The notes under the pieces are model-generated. The model worked only from the letters and a program-made list of their open reading frames with translations, was not told where the DNA came from and searched no databases. From Urbifossiella limnaea (lineage in GTDB: Bacteria; Planctomycetota; Planctomycetia; Gemmatales; Gemmataceae), in NCBI RefSeq assembly GCF_007747215.1, contig NZ_CP036273.1:62001-126000 (forward strand): a DNA stretch of 64,000 nt, in the 5' to 3' direction. Each line of letters begins with the position of its first letter. Positions within the stretch are counted from its first letter, which is position 1. The position numbers were made by a program, and so were the translations under genes. This document shows positions 44,454-53,232 of the stretch, in pieces.

Positions 44454-45329
44454 ATGCCGGACCCCGTCCTCACCGCCGCCGGCCTCACCAAGGACTACGG
44501 CTCCTTCCGCGCGCTCGACGACCTGAACCTGACGGTCGCCCCCGGCGAGGTCGTCGGCCTCCTCGGCCCCAACGGCTCGGGCAAGAGCACGGCCCTGCGC
44601 ATCATGCTCGGGTTCCTCCGCCCCACCGCCGGCCGCGCCACCCTCGCCGGGTTCGACTGCTGGAACCAGGGCGTCCAGGCGCGCCGGAACGTCGCGTACC
44701 TGCCGGGCGAACTGCGGCTGTACGAGACGATGACCGGCCGGCGGCTGGTGCGGTTCCTCGCCGGGCTGCGCGGCGACACGCCCGGCCCCGAGGTGGACGC
44801 GCTCGCCAAGAAGCTCGACATCGACGTCGACCGCCCGCTCACGCACATGAGCAGCGGCATGAAGCGGAAGGTGGCGCTGCTGACGGTGCTGGTGCCGAAG
44901 GTGCCGCTCATCATCCTCGACGAGCCGACGAACACCCTCGACCCGACGATGCGCGACGAGCTCCTCGACCAGCTGGCGGCGGCGAAGGCCCGCGGGCAGG
45001 CGGTGCTGTTCTCGTCGCACGTGCTGCAGGAGGTGGAGGCGGTGTGCGACCGCGTCGCCGTGCTGCGCCGCGGCAAGCTCGTTCACCTCCAGTGCATGGC
45101 CGACCTGCGCGGCGGGCGGGCCGTGTCCGCGACGCTCACCGGCCCCGCTCCGGCCGCCGGCCCCGACGGCGCGGCGCTGCCGACGGACGCGGTCGCCGAC
45201 GGCCGGCTGAGCCTGACGTACCGCGGCCCGCTGCCGGCGCTGCTGGACTGGCTGGCGCGCCAGCCGCTGACCGACCTGCGCGTCGAGCCGCAGGGGCTCG
45301 GGCCGATCTACCGCCGGTATCACGGATGA
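44454..45329 (+). CDS. ABC transporter ATP-binding protein
   Basis: The 291-residue ATPase has Walker A LLGPNGSGKSTALRIML, Q-loop ...VAYLPGELRLYETMTG, Walker B PLIILDEPTNTLDPTMRDEL and switch histidine FSSHVLQEVEAV. The signature is LTHMSSGMKRKVALLTVL, MSSGMKRK replacing LSGGQ, as in some CcmA/YxlF-type exporter ATPases. It pairs with the downstream ABC-2 permease as one exporter. Its TGA is on the first bases of a palindromic element. Confidence 0.9.
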   Translation: MPDPVLTAAGLTKDYGSFRALDDLNLTVAPGEVVGLLGPNGSGKSTALRIMLGFLRPTAGRATLAGFDCWNQGVQARRNVAYLPGELRLYETMTGRRLVRFLAGLRGDTPGPEVDALAKKLDIDVDRPLTHMSSGMKRKVALLTVLVPKVPLIILDEPTNTLDPTMRDELLDQLAAAKARGQAVLFSSHVLQEVEAVCDRVAVLRRGKLVHLQCMADLRGGRAVSATLTGPAPAAGPDGAALPTDAVADGRLSLTYRGPLPALLDWLARQPLTDLRVEPQGLGPIYRRYHG

Positions 45330-45413
45330 AGGGGTGGAGGGGTGAAGGGGTGAAGGGGTGATAACCGGGTGTCTTCGTCACGCCTTCACCCCTTCACCCC
45401 TTCACCCCTTCAT
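45326..45413. repeat. palindromic element, 36-bp stem ('GAAGGGGTGAAGGGGTGA' family)
   Basis: Arms 45326-45361 and 45378-45413 pair with 2 mismatches in 36 bp. Arms are tandem GAAGGGGT words. The left arm contains the stop of the ABC ATPase (45327-45329) and the right arm ends in ATG (45412) in frame with the permease. Confidence 0.93.
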
Positions 45414-45441
45414 GCGATCCGAACCCGCCTCGCGAGTACCC

Positions 45442-46422
45442 ATGACGCTGATCCTGTTCCAAAAACTCCTCCGCGACAGCCGCACGGCCCTCATCGTGGT
45501 GTGCGTGCTGCTGTTCCTCTTCTCCGCCATGTGGGTGAAGATTACGCAGCGCGTCACGGGCGAGATCACCCCGTTCTTTAACATCATCTCCCGCGTCGCC
45601 CGGCTCCCCGAGAACGCCTTCCGCGACGTGCTGTTCCGCGGCCCCGGCAAGGTGTCGCAGGCCGTCCTGGGCGGCGGCGACGTGCAGTTCCAGGAGCCGG
45701 ACGACTTCCTGGCCGTCGGCCTCATGCACCCCATCGTCATCATCCTGTGCTCGGTGTGGGCCGTCGGCCGGGCCGCGGGGGCCGTCGCCGGCGAGGTGGA
45801 CAAGGGGACGATGGAGTTGCTGATGTCGCAGCCGGTGCCGCGGAGCCGGCTGATCCTCGCGCACCTGATGGTGGACGCCGTTGCGATCCCGCTCTTGTGC
45901 CTGAGCCTCCACGCCGGCACGCGCGCCGGCCTGTGGCTGGTGGGGGACTTCAAGCCCGACTACACCGCGGTGCGCGAGTTCCTGGAGAAGAACGGCTCGC
46001 CGGGAATGGTCGCGCTCATCCCGACCGACGACCGGACCATCACCCCGGACGTGTCGCGTCAGCCGCTCGCGCTGGTGAACACGGCGGCGCTGATGTTCGC
46101 GCTCAGCGGCCTGACGATGGCGCTCTCGGCCGCGGGCCGCAGCCGGTGGAAGGTGGTGGGGTACGGCGTGCTGGCCGGCGTGCTGATGTTCGCGGCGAAC
46201 GTGCTCGGCCAGCTGTGGGACGCCGCCGGGTGGGTGCGGCCGTTCTCCGCGTACTTCTACTACCAGCCGCAAAAGATCATGCTGCGCGGGGGCGACTGGA
46301 CGGCCGACCCGTTCGGCGTCGCGGGGGTGCCGGTGGTGCCGGTGCTGCTCGCGGCCGGGGCGCTGGGGTACGCGCTGGCGCTGTGGGTGTTCACGCGGCG
46401 GGATTTGCCCGCGCCGCTGTGA
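45442..46422 (+). CDS. ABC-2-type transporter permease
   Basis: Starting at ATG 45442 the protein has 326 residues; an in-frame ATG at 45412 on the end of the repeat arm would add ten. Six hydrophobic spans are seen: LIVVCVLLFLFSAMW, MHPIVIILCSVWAVGRAAG, MVDAVAIPLLCLSLHAG, ALVNTAALMFALSGLTMAL, VVGYGVLAGVLMFAANVLG and VPVLLAAGALGYALALWVF. GEVDKGTMELLMSQPVPRSRLILA is the ABC-2 conserved cytoplasmic stretch. It functions with the ATPase just upstream. The substrate is unknown. Confidence 0.87.
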   Translation: MTLILFQKLLRDSRTALIVVCVLLFLFSAMWVKITQRVTGEITPFFNIISRVARLPENAFRDVLFRGPGKVSQAVLGGGDVQFQEPDDFLAVGLMHPIVIILCSVWAVGRAAGAVAGEVDKGTMELLMSQPVPRSRLILAHLMVDAVAIPLLCLSLHAGTRAGLWLVGDFKPDYTAVREFLEKNGSPGMVALIPTDDRTITPDVSRQPLALVNTAALMFALSGLTMALSAAGRSRWKVVGYGVLAGVLMFAANVLGQLWDAAGWVRPFSAYFYYQPQKIMLRGGDWTADPFGVAGVPVVPVLLAAGALGYALALWVFTRRDLPAPL

Positions 46423-46433
46423 GGTGGTGAATC

Positions 46434-46979
46434 ATGCCCGCGCTCCCCGACCCGACGGCGCCGTTCGTCGCCATCGACTTCGAGACCGCCGACCACGGCC
46501 CCGACAGCGCCTGCGCCGTGGGGCTGGTCCGCGTCGAGGGGTTGGAGGTCGTCCGCCGTGAGGTGGCGCTCATCCGCCCGCCGCGGAGCTACGTGCGCTT
46601 CACCCACATCCACGGCCTGACGTGGGAGGCACTCAAGGACGCCCCGCCGTTCGCCGACGTGTGGCCGACGCTGGCGCCGGTCCTGGACGGCGCCGCGGCG
46701 CTGGTGGCGCACAACGCGTCGTTCGACCGGCGGGTCCTGCTGGCGTGCTGCGCCGCGGCGGGGCTGCCGGCCCCGGCGGCGCCGTTCGTGTGTACCGTCC
46801 ACGTGGCCCGGCGGACGTGGAAGCTGCGGCCGAACGACCTGCCGAGCGTGTGCCGCCGGCTCGGCATCGGCCTGACGCACCACGACGCCGGCTCCGACGC
46901 CGAGGCGTGCGCCCGCATCCTCATCGCGGCGCTGGCCAACGGGCGATCGCCCGGGCCGCAAACTCCGGCTATCTTCTGA
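46434..46979 (+). CDS. DEDDh-family 3'-5' exonuclease
   Basis: 181 residues. Exo I is FVAIDFETADHG (D and E of DEDD), exo II HNASFDRRVLL, and exo III HHDAGSDAEACARILI. This is the DnaQ/epsilon-type single-domain exonuclease, perhaps involved in repair. The XPB helicase gene follows 117 bp downstream on the same strand, so they may act together; a shared operon is plausible but unshown. Confidence 0.88.
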   Translation: MPALPDPTAPFVAIDFETADHGPDSACAVGLVRVEGLEVVRREVALIRPPRSYVRFTHIHGLTWEALKDAPPFADVWPTLAPVLDGAAALVAHNASFDRRVLLACCAAAGLPAPAAPFVCTVHVARRTWKLRPNDLPSVCRRLGIGLTHHDAGSDAEACARILIAALANGRSPGPQTPAIF

Positions 46980-47096
46980 CGCCGCCGGGGCTTGCGCCCC
47001 GGTCCAACGCCCGCCGATTCCTTTCCCCTTGCCGCGTGCCGCCGCGCACCGGTAGCATTATTCGGTTCGGTCCCGACCACGACCACGCCGGTGACC

Positions 47097-48866
47097 ATGC
47101 AGCCGAAGCCGAAGCCCGCCGCGTTCCACGCCGCCCCGACGTTCGACCCCACCAACCCGTTCATCGTCCAGGGCGACCGGTCCGTCCTGGTGGAGGTGGA
47201 CAACCCCCGGTACGCCGAGGCCCGCGACGCCCTCGCGCCGTTCGCCGAGCTCGAGAAGAGCCCCGAACACATCCACACCTACCGCATCAGCAACCTGTCG
47301 CTGTGGAACGCCGCCGCCGCCGGGTTCACCGCCGACCAGATGGTCGAGGTGCTCGCCCGGTACACCAAGTTCCCGATCCCCGCCAACCTCCCCGCCGACA
47401 TCGCCGAGACGGTGTCGCGCTACGGCCGCGTCCGCCTGGAACGCCACGGGGAGGGGCTGCGCCTGGTCTGCGCCGACAAGCCGCTGCTGGTCGAACTCAG
47501 CCGCCAGAAGAAGGTGAAGGAGTACCTCGGCGACAAGCTCGACGACGTGAGCTTCGCCGTCGAACCGGCCCACCGCGGGGTGCTTAAGCTGGCGCTGATC
47601 GCCGTCGGCTACCCGGCGGAAGACCTGGCCGGGTACGCCGAAGGGTCGGCGCTGCCGATGACGCTGCGCGACGTCGCCACGACCGGGCTGCCGTTCCACG
47701 TCCGCGACTACCAGCGCGAGTCGGCCGACGTGTTCCACGCCGGCGGCGACGCCCGCGGCGGCAGCGGCGTCATCGTCCTGCCGTGCGGCGCCGGCAAGAC
47801 GATCGTCGGCATCTGCGCCATGGCCCTGCTGCAAAAGAACACCCTGGTGCTCACCACGAGCATCACCGCGGTGAAGCAGTGGCGGCGCGAGATCCTCGAC
47901 AAGACGACGCTGACCGAGGACGAGGTCAAGGAGTACACCGGCGAGACGAAGGAGATCGGCGCGGTGACGGTGGCGACGTACCAGATTCTCACCTACCGCC
48001 CCGACAAGACCGAGGACTTCCCGCACTTCGGCCTGTTCGAGCAGAAGGACTGGGGCCTCATCATCTACGACGAGGTTCACCTCCTGCCGGCGCCGGTGTT
48101 CCGCGTCACGGCCACGATCCAGGCCCGCCGCCGCCTCGGCCTCACGGCCACGCTCATCCGCGAGGACGGCAAGGAGGGCGAGGTGTTCTCGCTGATCGGG
48201 CCGAAGAAGTACGACGTGCCGTGGCGCGAGCTCGAAACCAAGGGCTGGATTGCGTCGGCGAGCTGCACCGAGATCCGCGTGGCGCTGCCGGACGACGCCA
48301 CCCGCATGGCGTACGCCGTGGCCGACCACCGGGCGAAGTACCGCATCGCCAGCGAGAACCCGGCCAAGGACGACGTGGTGGCCGAGCTGCTGGAGCAGTA
48401 CCACGACCAGCGCGTCATCGTCATCGGGCAGTACCTGGCGCAGCTGAAGCAGATCAGCCAGCGGTTCGACCTGCCGCTCATCACCGGGAGCACCGGGAAC
48501 GCCGAGCGCGAAGACCTGTACGGCCGCTTCCGCACGGGCGAGGTGCGGCACCTGGTGCTGAGCAAGGTCGGCAACTTCGCCATCGACCTGCCGGACGCGA
48601 ACGTGCTGATCCAGGTGAGCGGCACGTTCGGCAGCCGGCAGGAGGAGGCGCAGCGGCTCGGGCGCATCCTGCGGCCGAAGGGCGGCGGCGGCGGCGACGC
48701 GCACTTCTACACGCTGGTGACGCGCGACACCCGCGAGCTGGACTTCGCCCACCACCGGCAGATGTTCCTGACCGAGCAGGGCTACGCCTACGAGATCCGC
48801 GACGAGCACGAGGTGCTCAGCCGGGCCAACCGCCGCGACCTGGCTCCGGAAGAGCCGGCGGCGTGA
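47097..48866 (+). CDS. XPB-type DNA repair helicase
   Basis: The 589-residue protein is a bacterial XPB/Ssl2-like SF2 helicase. Residues 15-185 form the XPB N-terminal domain (LVEVDNPRYAEARDALAPFAELEKSPEHIHTYRIS...). Walker A PCGAGKT (229-235), LLxTS-like TSITAVKQW, DEVH box (325-328), REDG motif (355-358), and C-terminal QRLGRILRPKG (motif VI) are present. The start at 47097 gives MQPKPKPAAFHAAP; an upstream frame is non-typical. In bacteria such helicases are tied to nucleotide excision-type repair or to XPG-like nucleases; here the neighbours are a DEDDh exonuclease and a small protein resembling part of the N-terminal domain. Confidence 0.93.
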   Translation: MQPKPKPAAFHAAPTFDPTNPFIVQGDRSVLVEVDNPRYAEARDALAPFAELEKSPEHIHTYRISNLSLWNAAAAGFTADQMVEVLARYTKFPIPANLPADIAETVSRYGRVRLERHGEGLRLVCADKPLLVELSRQKKVKEYLGDKLDDVSFAVEPAHRGVLKLALIAVGYPAEDLAGYAEGSALPMTLRDVATTGLPFHVRDYQRESADVFHAGGDARGGSGVIVLPCGAGKTIVGICAMALLQKNTLVLTTSITAVKQWRREILDKTTLTEDEVKEYTGETKEIGAVTVATYQILTYRPDKTEDFPHFGLFEQKDWGLIIYDEVHLLPAPVFRVTATIQARRRLGLTATLIREDGKEGEVFSLIGPKKYDVPWRELETKGWIASASCTEIRVALPDDATRMAYAVADHRAKYRIASENPAKDDVVAELLEQYHDQRVIVIGQYLAQLKQISQRFDLPLITGSTGNAEREDLYGRFRTGEVRHLVLSKVGNFAIDLPDANVLIQVSGTFGSRQEEAQRLGRILRPKGGGGGDAHFYTLVTRDTRELDFAHHRQMFLTEQGYAYEIRDEHEVLSRANRRDLAPEEPAA

Positions 48867-48870
48867 GTTG

Positions 48871-48964
48871 GAAATGACCAATACGCAATGACCCACCAAT
48901 GACCAAGGAAGACCAGCGGGTTCTGTCCTTGGTCATTGGTGGGTCATTGCGTATTGGTCATTCC
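48871..48964. repeat. palindromic element, 39-bp stem ('AATGACC' family, copy 2)
   Basis: Arms 48871-48909 and 48926-48964 pair with one mismatch over 39 bp. The inner core (CAATGACCCACCAATGACCA) is identical to that at 4456-4546, while the outer word differs (ATACG for ATTTCC). It lies between the helicase and its small companion gene. Confidence 0.95.
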
Positions 48965-49001
48965 GGGTGATCCTGCCGCGACCGACAACCCCCGACCCAC
49001 C

Positions 49002-49241
49002 ATGAACCAACCCGTAGCTCGATTGTCCGCGAAGCTGCACCGCCGGGTGTGTCTCGTCCTCACCGAGGACGCGGTCCTCGCCGAGGAGCTGCTGTCGCGC
49101 AAGAAGCTCGCCGCGGAGGTGGCCGGGCGTCTCTCCGAGCGCGTGCTGCTGGTCCGCCCCAACCGCCTCGACGCCGTCCTCGACGAGCTCAAGAAGATGG
49201 GCCACACCCCGCAGGTCGTCGGCGGCAAGCCGGGGGGGTGA
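49002..49241 (+). CDS. small protein resembling part of the XPB N-terminal domain
   Basis: A 79-residue protein starting MNQPVARLSAKLHRR. Residues 15-73 (VCLVLTEDAVLAEELLSRKK..., LSERVLLVRPNRLDAVLDELKKMGHTPQ) follow the same pattern as residues 121-176 of the XPB helicase just upstream (LRLVCADKPLLVELSRQKK..., VSFAVEPAHRGVLKLALIAVGYPAE), with KK, V, P, L and G at matching places. That stretch belongs to the helicase-associated domain (Helicase_C_3-like) seen in actinobacterial and planctomycete XPB proteins. So it may be a stand-alone copy that contacts the helicase. It is followed by the next gene after 1 bp. Confidence 0.62.
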   Translation: MNQPVARLSAKLHRRVCLVLTEDAVLAEELLSRKKLAAEVAGRLSERVLLVRPNRLDAVLDELKKMGHTPQVVGGKPGG

Positions 49242-49242
49242 C

Positions 49243-50049
49243 GTGACACCCGCCGCCGCGCTTCACACGGCAGCCCGCCGCTACTGCATGGATCGGCACG
49301 CCTTCTGGGGCGACCGGTACAGCGAGATTGTGCGGCGGGGAGATCGCGCGCCGAACGGCTACGACTACTCACCCGAAGCGCTCGACACGTTTCCGCGCTA
49401 TCACGTGCTAAACGCCGTCCTGGTCGAGATCGAACGACTGGTCCCGGCCGACCTCGGCAACCTCGACGCGGCGCGGGAGTTGATCCTCCTCGCGGGGGAG
49501 GTAGCGGACGACCTATTCACCCGCCCGCCGAAGGGCGCGATCGAGCGGCGTGCGATGGCCGAGGAGCGCGCCGCTTTCCGCGCTCACGTTGCCGGACTGA
49601 CGGCGGCGGACCTGACCGCGGTCGAGCCGCTCCTGTACCGGCGGGTGCTGACCGAGGCCGAGTCGCAATCGTTGTGGGTGCGGCTTCGCGACCGGTGGTG
49701 CATCGGCGCGTGCTACTGGTACCCGCTCGACGGCGACCCGCCTCCTGGCGTCGAGGCGTTCGACGCGGCCGCGTTCGACCTGGCGTTTCCGCCGGACCGG
49801 CTCCGGAGACACTTGGTCGCCCGTGGGATTGGCCGGGTGTGGGCACTGCATGAGTTCGGGCCGGAGTTCGAGATTGCAGTCGAGCAGTTCGAGCCGTACT
49901 ACGCATTCGTCGAGGGGTACTGGTCGTCCGGCAACCTCGACTGGATCGTGTACGCCTCCCACGAGAGTTCCGTGACCGTCGGTGGATGGCTGTTGGACGA
50001 ACTCCGCACCGCCTGGCCGGCGCACCGGGATCACGTCTGGCGAGGGTGA
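49243..50049 (+). CDS. hypothetical protein, 268 residues
   Basis: Starts at GTG one base after the small XPB-like gene, so translation is probably coupled. The protein is soluble and acidic, with an aromatic-rich C-terminal half (EIAVEQFEPYYAFVEGYWSSGNLDWIVYASHESSVTVGGWLLDEL). No family was recognised. The N-terminus (CMDRHAFWGDRYSEIVRRGDRAP) has no signal. A link to the helicase module is by position only. Confidence 0.68.
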   Translation: MTPAAALHTAARRYCMDRHAFWGDRYSEIVRRGDRAPNGYDYSPEALDTFPRYHVLNAVLVEIERLVPADLGNLDAARELILLAGEVADDLFTRPPKGAIERRAMAEERAAFRAHVAGLTAADLTAVEPLLYRRVLTEAESQSLWVRLRDRWCIGACYWYPLDGDPPPGVEAFDAAAFDLAFPPDRLRRHLVARGIGRVWALHEFGPEFEIAVEQFEPYYAFVEGYWSSGNLDWIVYASHESSVTVGGWLLDELRTAWPAHRDHVWRG

Positions 50050-50151
50050 CCACACTTCCTCCGCGCAGTGGCTTTTCGCATCGGCGCGCGCCTATGAATC
50101 GGGCAACGCCCCCGGCCCACCCCGGGCGGGGCCGACGCAGGGTTCACCGGC

Positions 50152-50550
50152 ATGTCTCCCGAAGTCGAACTGTCGCGGGCGAATCGCCCGGTGCCGTTCC
50201 CGGACGCCGGCGCCGGCAACATCCCGGACCGCGCCGTCCGCGACCTGAGCGAGCTGTTCCGCGGCCTGGGCGACCGGTCGCGGCTGCACATCCTCTGCCT
50301 CCTGGCCCGGCACGGCGAGCTGAACGTCAGCCGCATCGGTGAGGAGGTCGGGCAGTCGCAGCCGGCGGTGAGCCACCACCTGAACCAACTCAAGAAGGCG
50401 GGGCTGGTGGAGTACCGCCGCGACGGCAAGTTCAACTACTACCGCCTACTGCCGGACGGGCTGGCCGGGCTGGTCGCCACGCTGTTCCCGGTCGGCGCCG
50501 AGCCGCGGCTGAGCCTCGGCAGCGTGGACGTGGTGTTCCGCACGGGGTGA
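50152..50550 (+). CDS. ArsR-family winged-helix transcriptional regulator
   Basis: 132 residues. The core is LSELFRGLGDRSRLHILCLLARHGELNVSRIGEEVGQSQPAVSHHLNQLKKAGLVEYRRDGKFNYYRLL, a complete ArsR-type winged helix with the recognition helix around QSQPAVSHHLNQL. No classic ELCVCD metal motif is present in the alpha-3 position (ELNVSRIGEEV instead), so the signal is unclear. It is convergent with the hemG/Y gene, with only 3 bp between the stops. Confidence 0.9.
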   Translation: MSPEVELSRANRPVPFPDAGAGNIPDRAVRDLSELFRGLGDRSRLHILCLLARHGELNVSRIGEEVGQSQPAVSHHLNQLKKAGLVEYRRDGKFNYYRLLPDGLAGLVATLFPVGAEPRLSLGSVDVVFRTG

Positions 50551-50553
50551 CCG

Positions 50554-51942
50554 TCACACCCCGCTGCTCGCCAGGAACCGCCCCACCGCCGCGGACACCA
50601 CCTCGCCCTGCTCGGCGCAGTCGCCCATGGCGATGCCGCGCAGGGCGTTCCCCGTCAGGAACAGCCCCGGGTGCCGGGCCGCGGCCGCGTCGATGCGGGC
50701 CACGCGGTCGAGGTGGCCGAGTACGTACTGCGGGATCGCCCGCGGCCAGCGCACCACCTTCACGAACACCGGCTCGCCCGTCACCCCCATCGCCAGCTTC
50801 AACTCGGCGTGGACGCGCCGCACCAGCTCGTTGTCCGACAGGTCGAACAGGTCGTCGCGGTTCACGCCGCCGCACAGCGCCCGCCACAGCACGCACCCGG
50901 CGCGGGCGCGGTCGGGGAAGATGCTCGAACACCACTGCACGCCGAGCACGTCGCGGCGCGTCCGCTGCGGGGCGATGTAGCCGAACCCGGCCGGCGCCGC
51001 CGGGCAGTCCGTCTCGCGGTAGCCGACCGCCACCACCGCCACCCGGTTGTACGGGATCGCGTCCAGCTCCGCCGCCAGCGCGTCGTCCAGCTCGGCCAGA
51101 ATCGCGGCCTGCTCGTACGCCGGGGCGGCGAGCACGACGGCGTCCGCGGCCCAGGTGTCGCCCGCCTCGCTGTACACGGTCCAGCCGCCGACCGATGGGT
51201 ACACCGAGCGCACCGTCACGCCGCAGTACACGGCCGGGCCGAGGGCGTCGGCGAGGGTGTCGGTGAGCACCTGCAGCCCCTCGCGGAACGACCACATCCG
51301 CATCGGGCCGGGCGCCGGCTCGCCGCGGGCCAGGGTCGCGACCTTCCGCGCCTTCCCGGCGCGGAGAAACCCCTTCACGATGCTGCCGTGCTGGCGCTCC
51401 ATCGCCGGCAGGCGCGGGAACGCGGCCGCGGCGCTGAGCCGCTCCGGGTCGCCGGCCTGGATGCCGGTGACGAGCGCGTCGGCGAACAGGTCGGCGGCCT
51501 CCTTCCCGGCCCGGCGCGTCACGAACGCGGCGATCGACTCGTCCCCCGGCGGCGGGGCGGCCTTGCGGAACGGCTCGGTGAAGAGCTGCCACTTGCCGCG
51601 GGGGCTCAGGAGCGGCGACGCGAGCAGGCCGAGCGGCCCGCCGGGGAGCTTCCGCAGGCGGTCGTTCAGGAACAGGTAGCGGTTCTTGCGGGCGGCCTCG
51701 GACGCGGGGATAAGGCGGTCGGCGAGGCCGACGTCGCGGCACAGGCGCGGCAGGTGCGGGGTGCGGTCGAGGAACCCGTTCGGACCCAGCTCGATGCGGA
51801 AACCGCCGTCGTCCACCGTGCCGATGTTGCCGCCCGGGTTGGCGCGCGATTCGAGCAGGGTGACGGCGACGCCGTCGGCCCGGAGGCGGTACGCGGTTGC
51901 CAGGCCGGTGAGGCCGCCGCCGACGACAACAACATGGGGCAT
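50554..51942 (-). CDS. hemY: protoporphyrinogen oxidase (HemY/PPOX-type)
   Basis: The 462-residue FAD enzyme oxidises protoporphyrinogen IX to protoporphyrin IX in haem synthesis. The dinucleotide motif is VVVGGGLTGLATAYRL, followed by a GGNIGTVDDGGFRIELGPNGFL stretch typical of PPOX; GLFLTGNALRGIAMGDCAEQGE is the C-terminal FAD motif. The start at 51942 gives MPHVVVVGGGLTG; an upstream in-frame start adds an unlikely leader. There is no signal peptide. Other haem genes are not in the window. Confidence 0.92.
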   Translation of the reverse strand: MPHVVVVGGGLTGLATAYRLRADGVAVTLLESRANPGGNIGTVDDGGFRIELGPNGFLDRTPHLPRLCRDVGLADRLIPASEAARKNRYLFLNDRLRKLPGGPLGLLASPLLSPRGKWQLFTEPFRKAAPPPGDESIAAFVTRRAGKEAADLFADALVTGIQAGDPERLSAAAAFPRLPAMERQHGSIVKGFLRAGKARKVATLARGEPAPGPMRMWSFREGLQVLTDTLADALGPAVYCGVTVRSVYPSVGGWTVYSEAGDTWAADAVVLAAPAYEQAAILAELDDALAAELDAIPYNRVAVVAVGYRETDCPAAPAGFGYIAPQRTRRDVLGVQWCSSIFPDRARAGCVLWRALCGGVNRDDLFDLSDNELVRRVHAELKLAMGVTGEPVFVKVVRWPRAIPQYVLGHLDRVARIDAAAARHPGLFLTGNALRGIAMGDCAEQGEVVSAAVGRFLASSGV

Positions 51943-52059
51943 AGTAGTCCGCTGAATCTGGCGCCGGATTCGGCTGCCGCAGTAACACCAGTTTACGAAC
52001 AGCAACACCCGCGCCGCACGGCGGCAGTTTGCGTTCTACGGTTGCGGCGGGGGGGCGCC

Positions 52060-53139
52060 ATGCAACTGTACTGCCCGGCCTGTCAGTCGGCGTTCACCGG
52101 CGTGTCGCGGTGCCCGCGCTGCGCCGGCCTGCTCCTGATGCCGGAGGAAGCCGCCTTCCTCGCCGCCGACCCGGACGCGGCCGCGCCGCGGCCGGACCGC
52201 CCGACCGCCGCCGGCCGGCTCGTCGTCGGCACCGTCGCGGCCCTCGGGGCGTACCTGGCGCTGCGGAAGTTCCTGACCGGGTGGGCCGCCGCCACCGCCG
52301 CCGACGCCGACGGGTGGTGGGCCACCGACGACGCCCTCGTCGCCGTACTCGTGCTCCAGGCCGTGTCGGCGGTGTTCGGCTCCCTGTTGGCCGGGGCCGG
52401 GCGCTCCGGCGGGCTGTGGCTCGGCTGCGTGGTCGGCGGCACCACGGGCGGCCTGTTCCTGGCCGCGGAAGTCGCCGGCGGGGCGCCCCCGGGGTACCTG
52501 GTGCTGCTGGTTCAGCCGGCGGTGCTGGCCGTGCTCGGCGGCGTGGCGGGGGCGCTCGGCGGGCGGGTGTGGGCCGGCGTGCCCGAACTCGACATGCCGA
52601 CGCCGGCGGTGCGCCGCTCCAGCTCGATCAACCTCGGCGAGGTGGTGGCGAAGCCGCAGGGCCGGCCGACGGTGTGGTGGAAGGTGCTGGCCGGCGGCGC
52701 GGTGGTGGTGGTCGGCGTCGGCTTCGCGGACCCGGCCCGGCGGCTGGTGGAGCGGAACTCGAAGGGGGCACTGCGGACCGCGAGCATGGGGCAGGCCCGG
52801 TTCCTGAGCGCGCAGCTGGCGACGCTGGCGGTGCTCGGCGGCGCCGCGCTGGCCGCGGCCGGCACCGGCGCCGGCGTGCGGCACGGCATCCTGGCGGGCG
52901 TGTTCGGCGCGGCCGGGGTGGCGGGGCTGACGCTGGCCCAGGGGGCGCTGCCGGCGCCGGCCGGCTACCTGGCCGAGCACATGAACCTGGACGCGGCCGA
53001 CGGCAACAACCCGCTGGTGCTGGGGGCGGTGGGGTTCGGGCTGGTCGTGGCCGGCGTGGTGGGCGGGTGGCTCGGCGGCACGCTGTTCCTGCCGCTGGCC
53101 CCGCCCAACATGCGCCGCGGGCGGGCACGGCTGGCCTGA
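52060..53139 (+). CDS. zinc-ribbon multi-spanning membrane protein
   Basis: 359 residues. The N-terminus MQLYCPACQSAFTGVSRCPRC is a zinc ribbon. Then about eight hydrophobic segments occur (LVVGTVAALGAYLAL, VAVLVLQAVSAVFGSLLAG, GCVVGGTTGGLFLAAEV, LLVQPAVLAVLGGVAGAL, VLAGGAVVVVGVGF, LATLAVLGGAALAAA, ILAGVFGAAGVAGLTLAQ, GAVGFGLVVAGVVGGWLGG). The family is not recognised; similar architectures are common in Gemmata-type genomes. It is divergent from the hemY gene with 117 bp between. Confidence 0.82.
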   Translation: MQLYCPACQSAFTGVSRCPRCAGLLLMPEEAAFLAADPDAAAPRPDRPTAAGRLVVGTVAALGAYLALRKFLTGWAAATAADADGWWATDDALVAVLVLQAVSAVFGSLLAGAGRSGGLWLGCVVGGTTGGLFLAAEVAGGAPPGYLVLLVQPAVLAVLGGVAGALGGRVWAGVPELDMPTPAVRRSSSINLGEVVAKPQGRPTVWWKVLAGGAVVVVGVGFADPARRLVERNSKGALRTASMGQARFLSAQLATLAVLGGAALAAAGTGAGVRHGILAGVFGAAGVAGLTLAQGALPAPAGYLAEHMNLDAADGNNPLVLGAVGFGLVVAGVVGGWLGGTLFLPLAPPNMRRGRARLA

Positions 53140-53149
53140 AACAGTCCGC

Positions 53150-53222
53150 GGGAGTCGTTGGGAGTCTTCGGGAGTGGGGGAGTAGAACCCGGGTTTACTC
53201 CCGCAGACTCCCAACGATTCCC
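53150..53222. repeat. palindromic element, 26-bp stem ('GGGAGTCGTTGGGAGTCT' family)
   Basis: Arms 53150-53175 and 53197-53222 pair with 2 mismatches over 26 bp; pairing continues weakly outwards. It lies between the convergent zinc-ribbon membrane protein gene and the PstS gene, ending 11 nt from the PstS stop. Confidence 0.88.
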
Positions 53223-53232
53223 AACAACTCGG

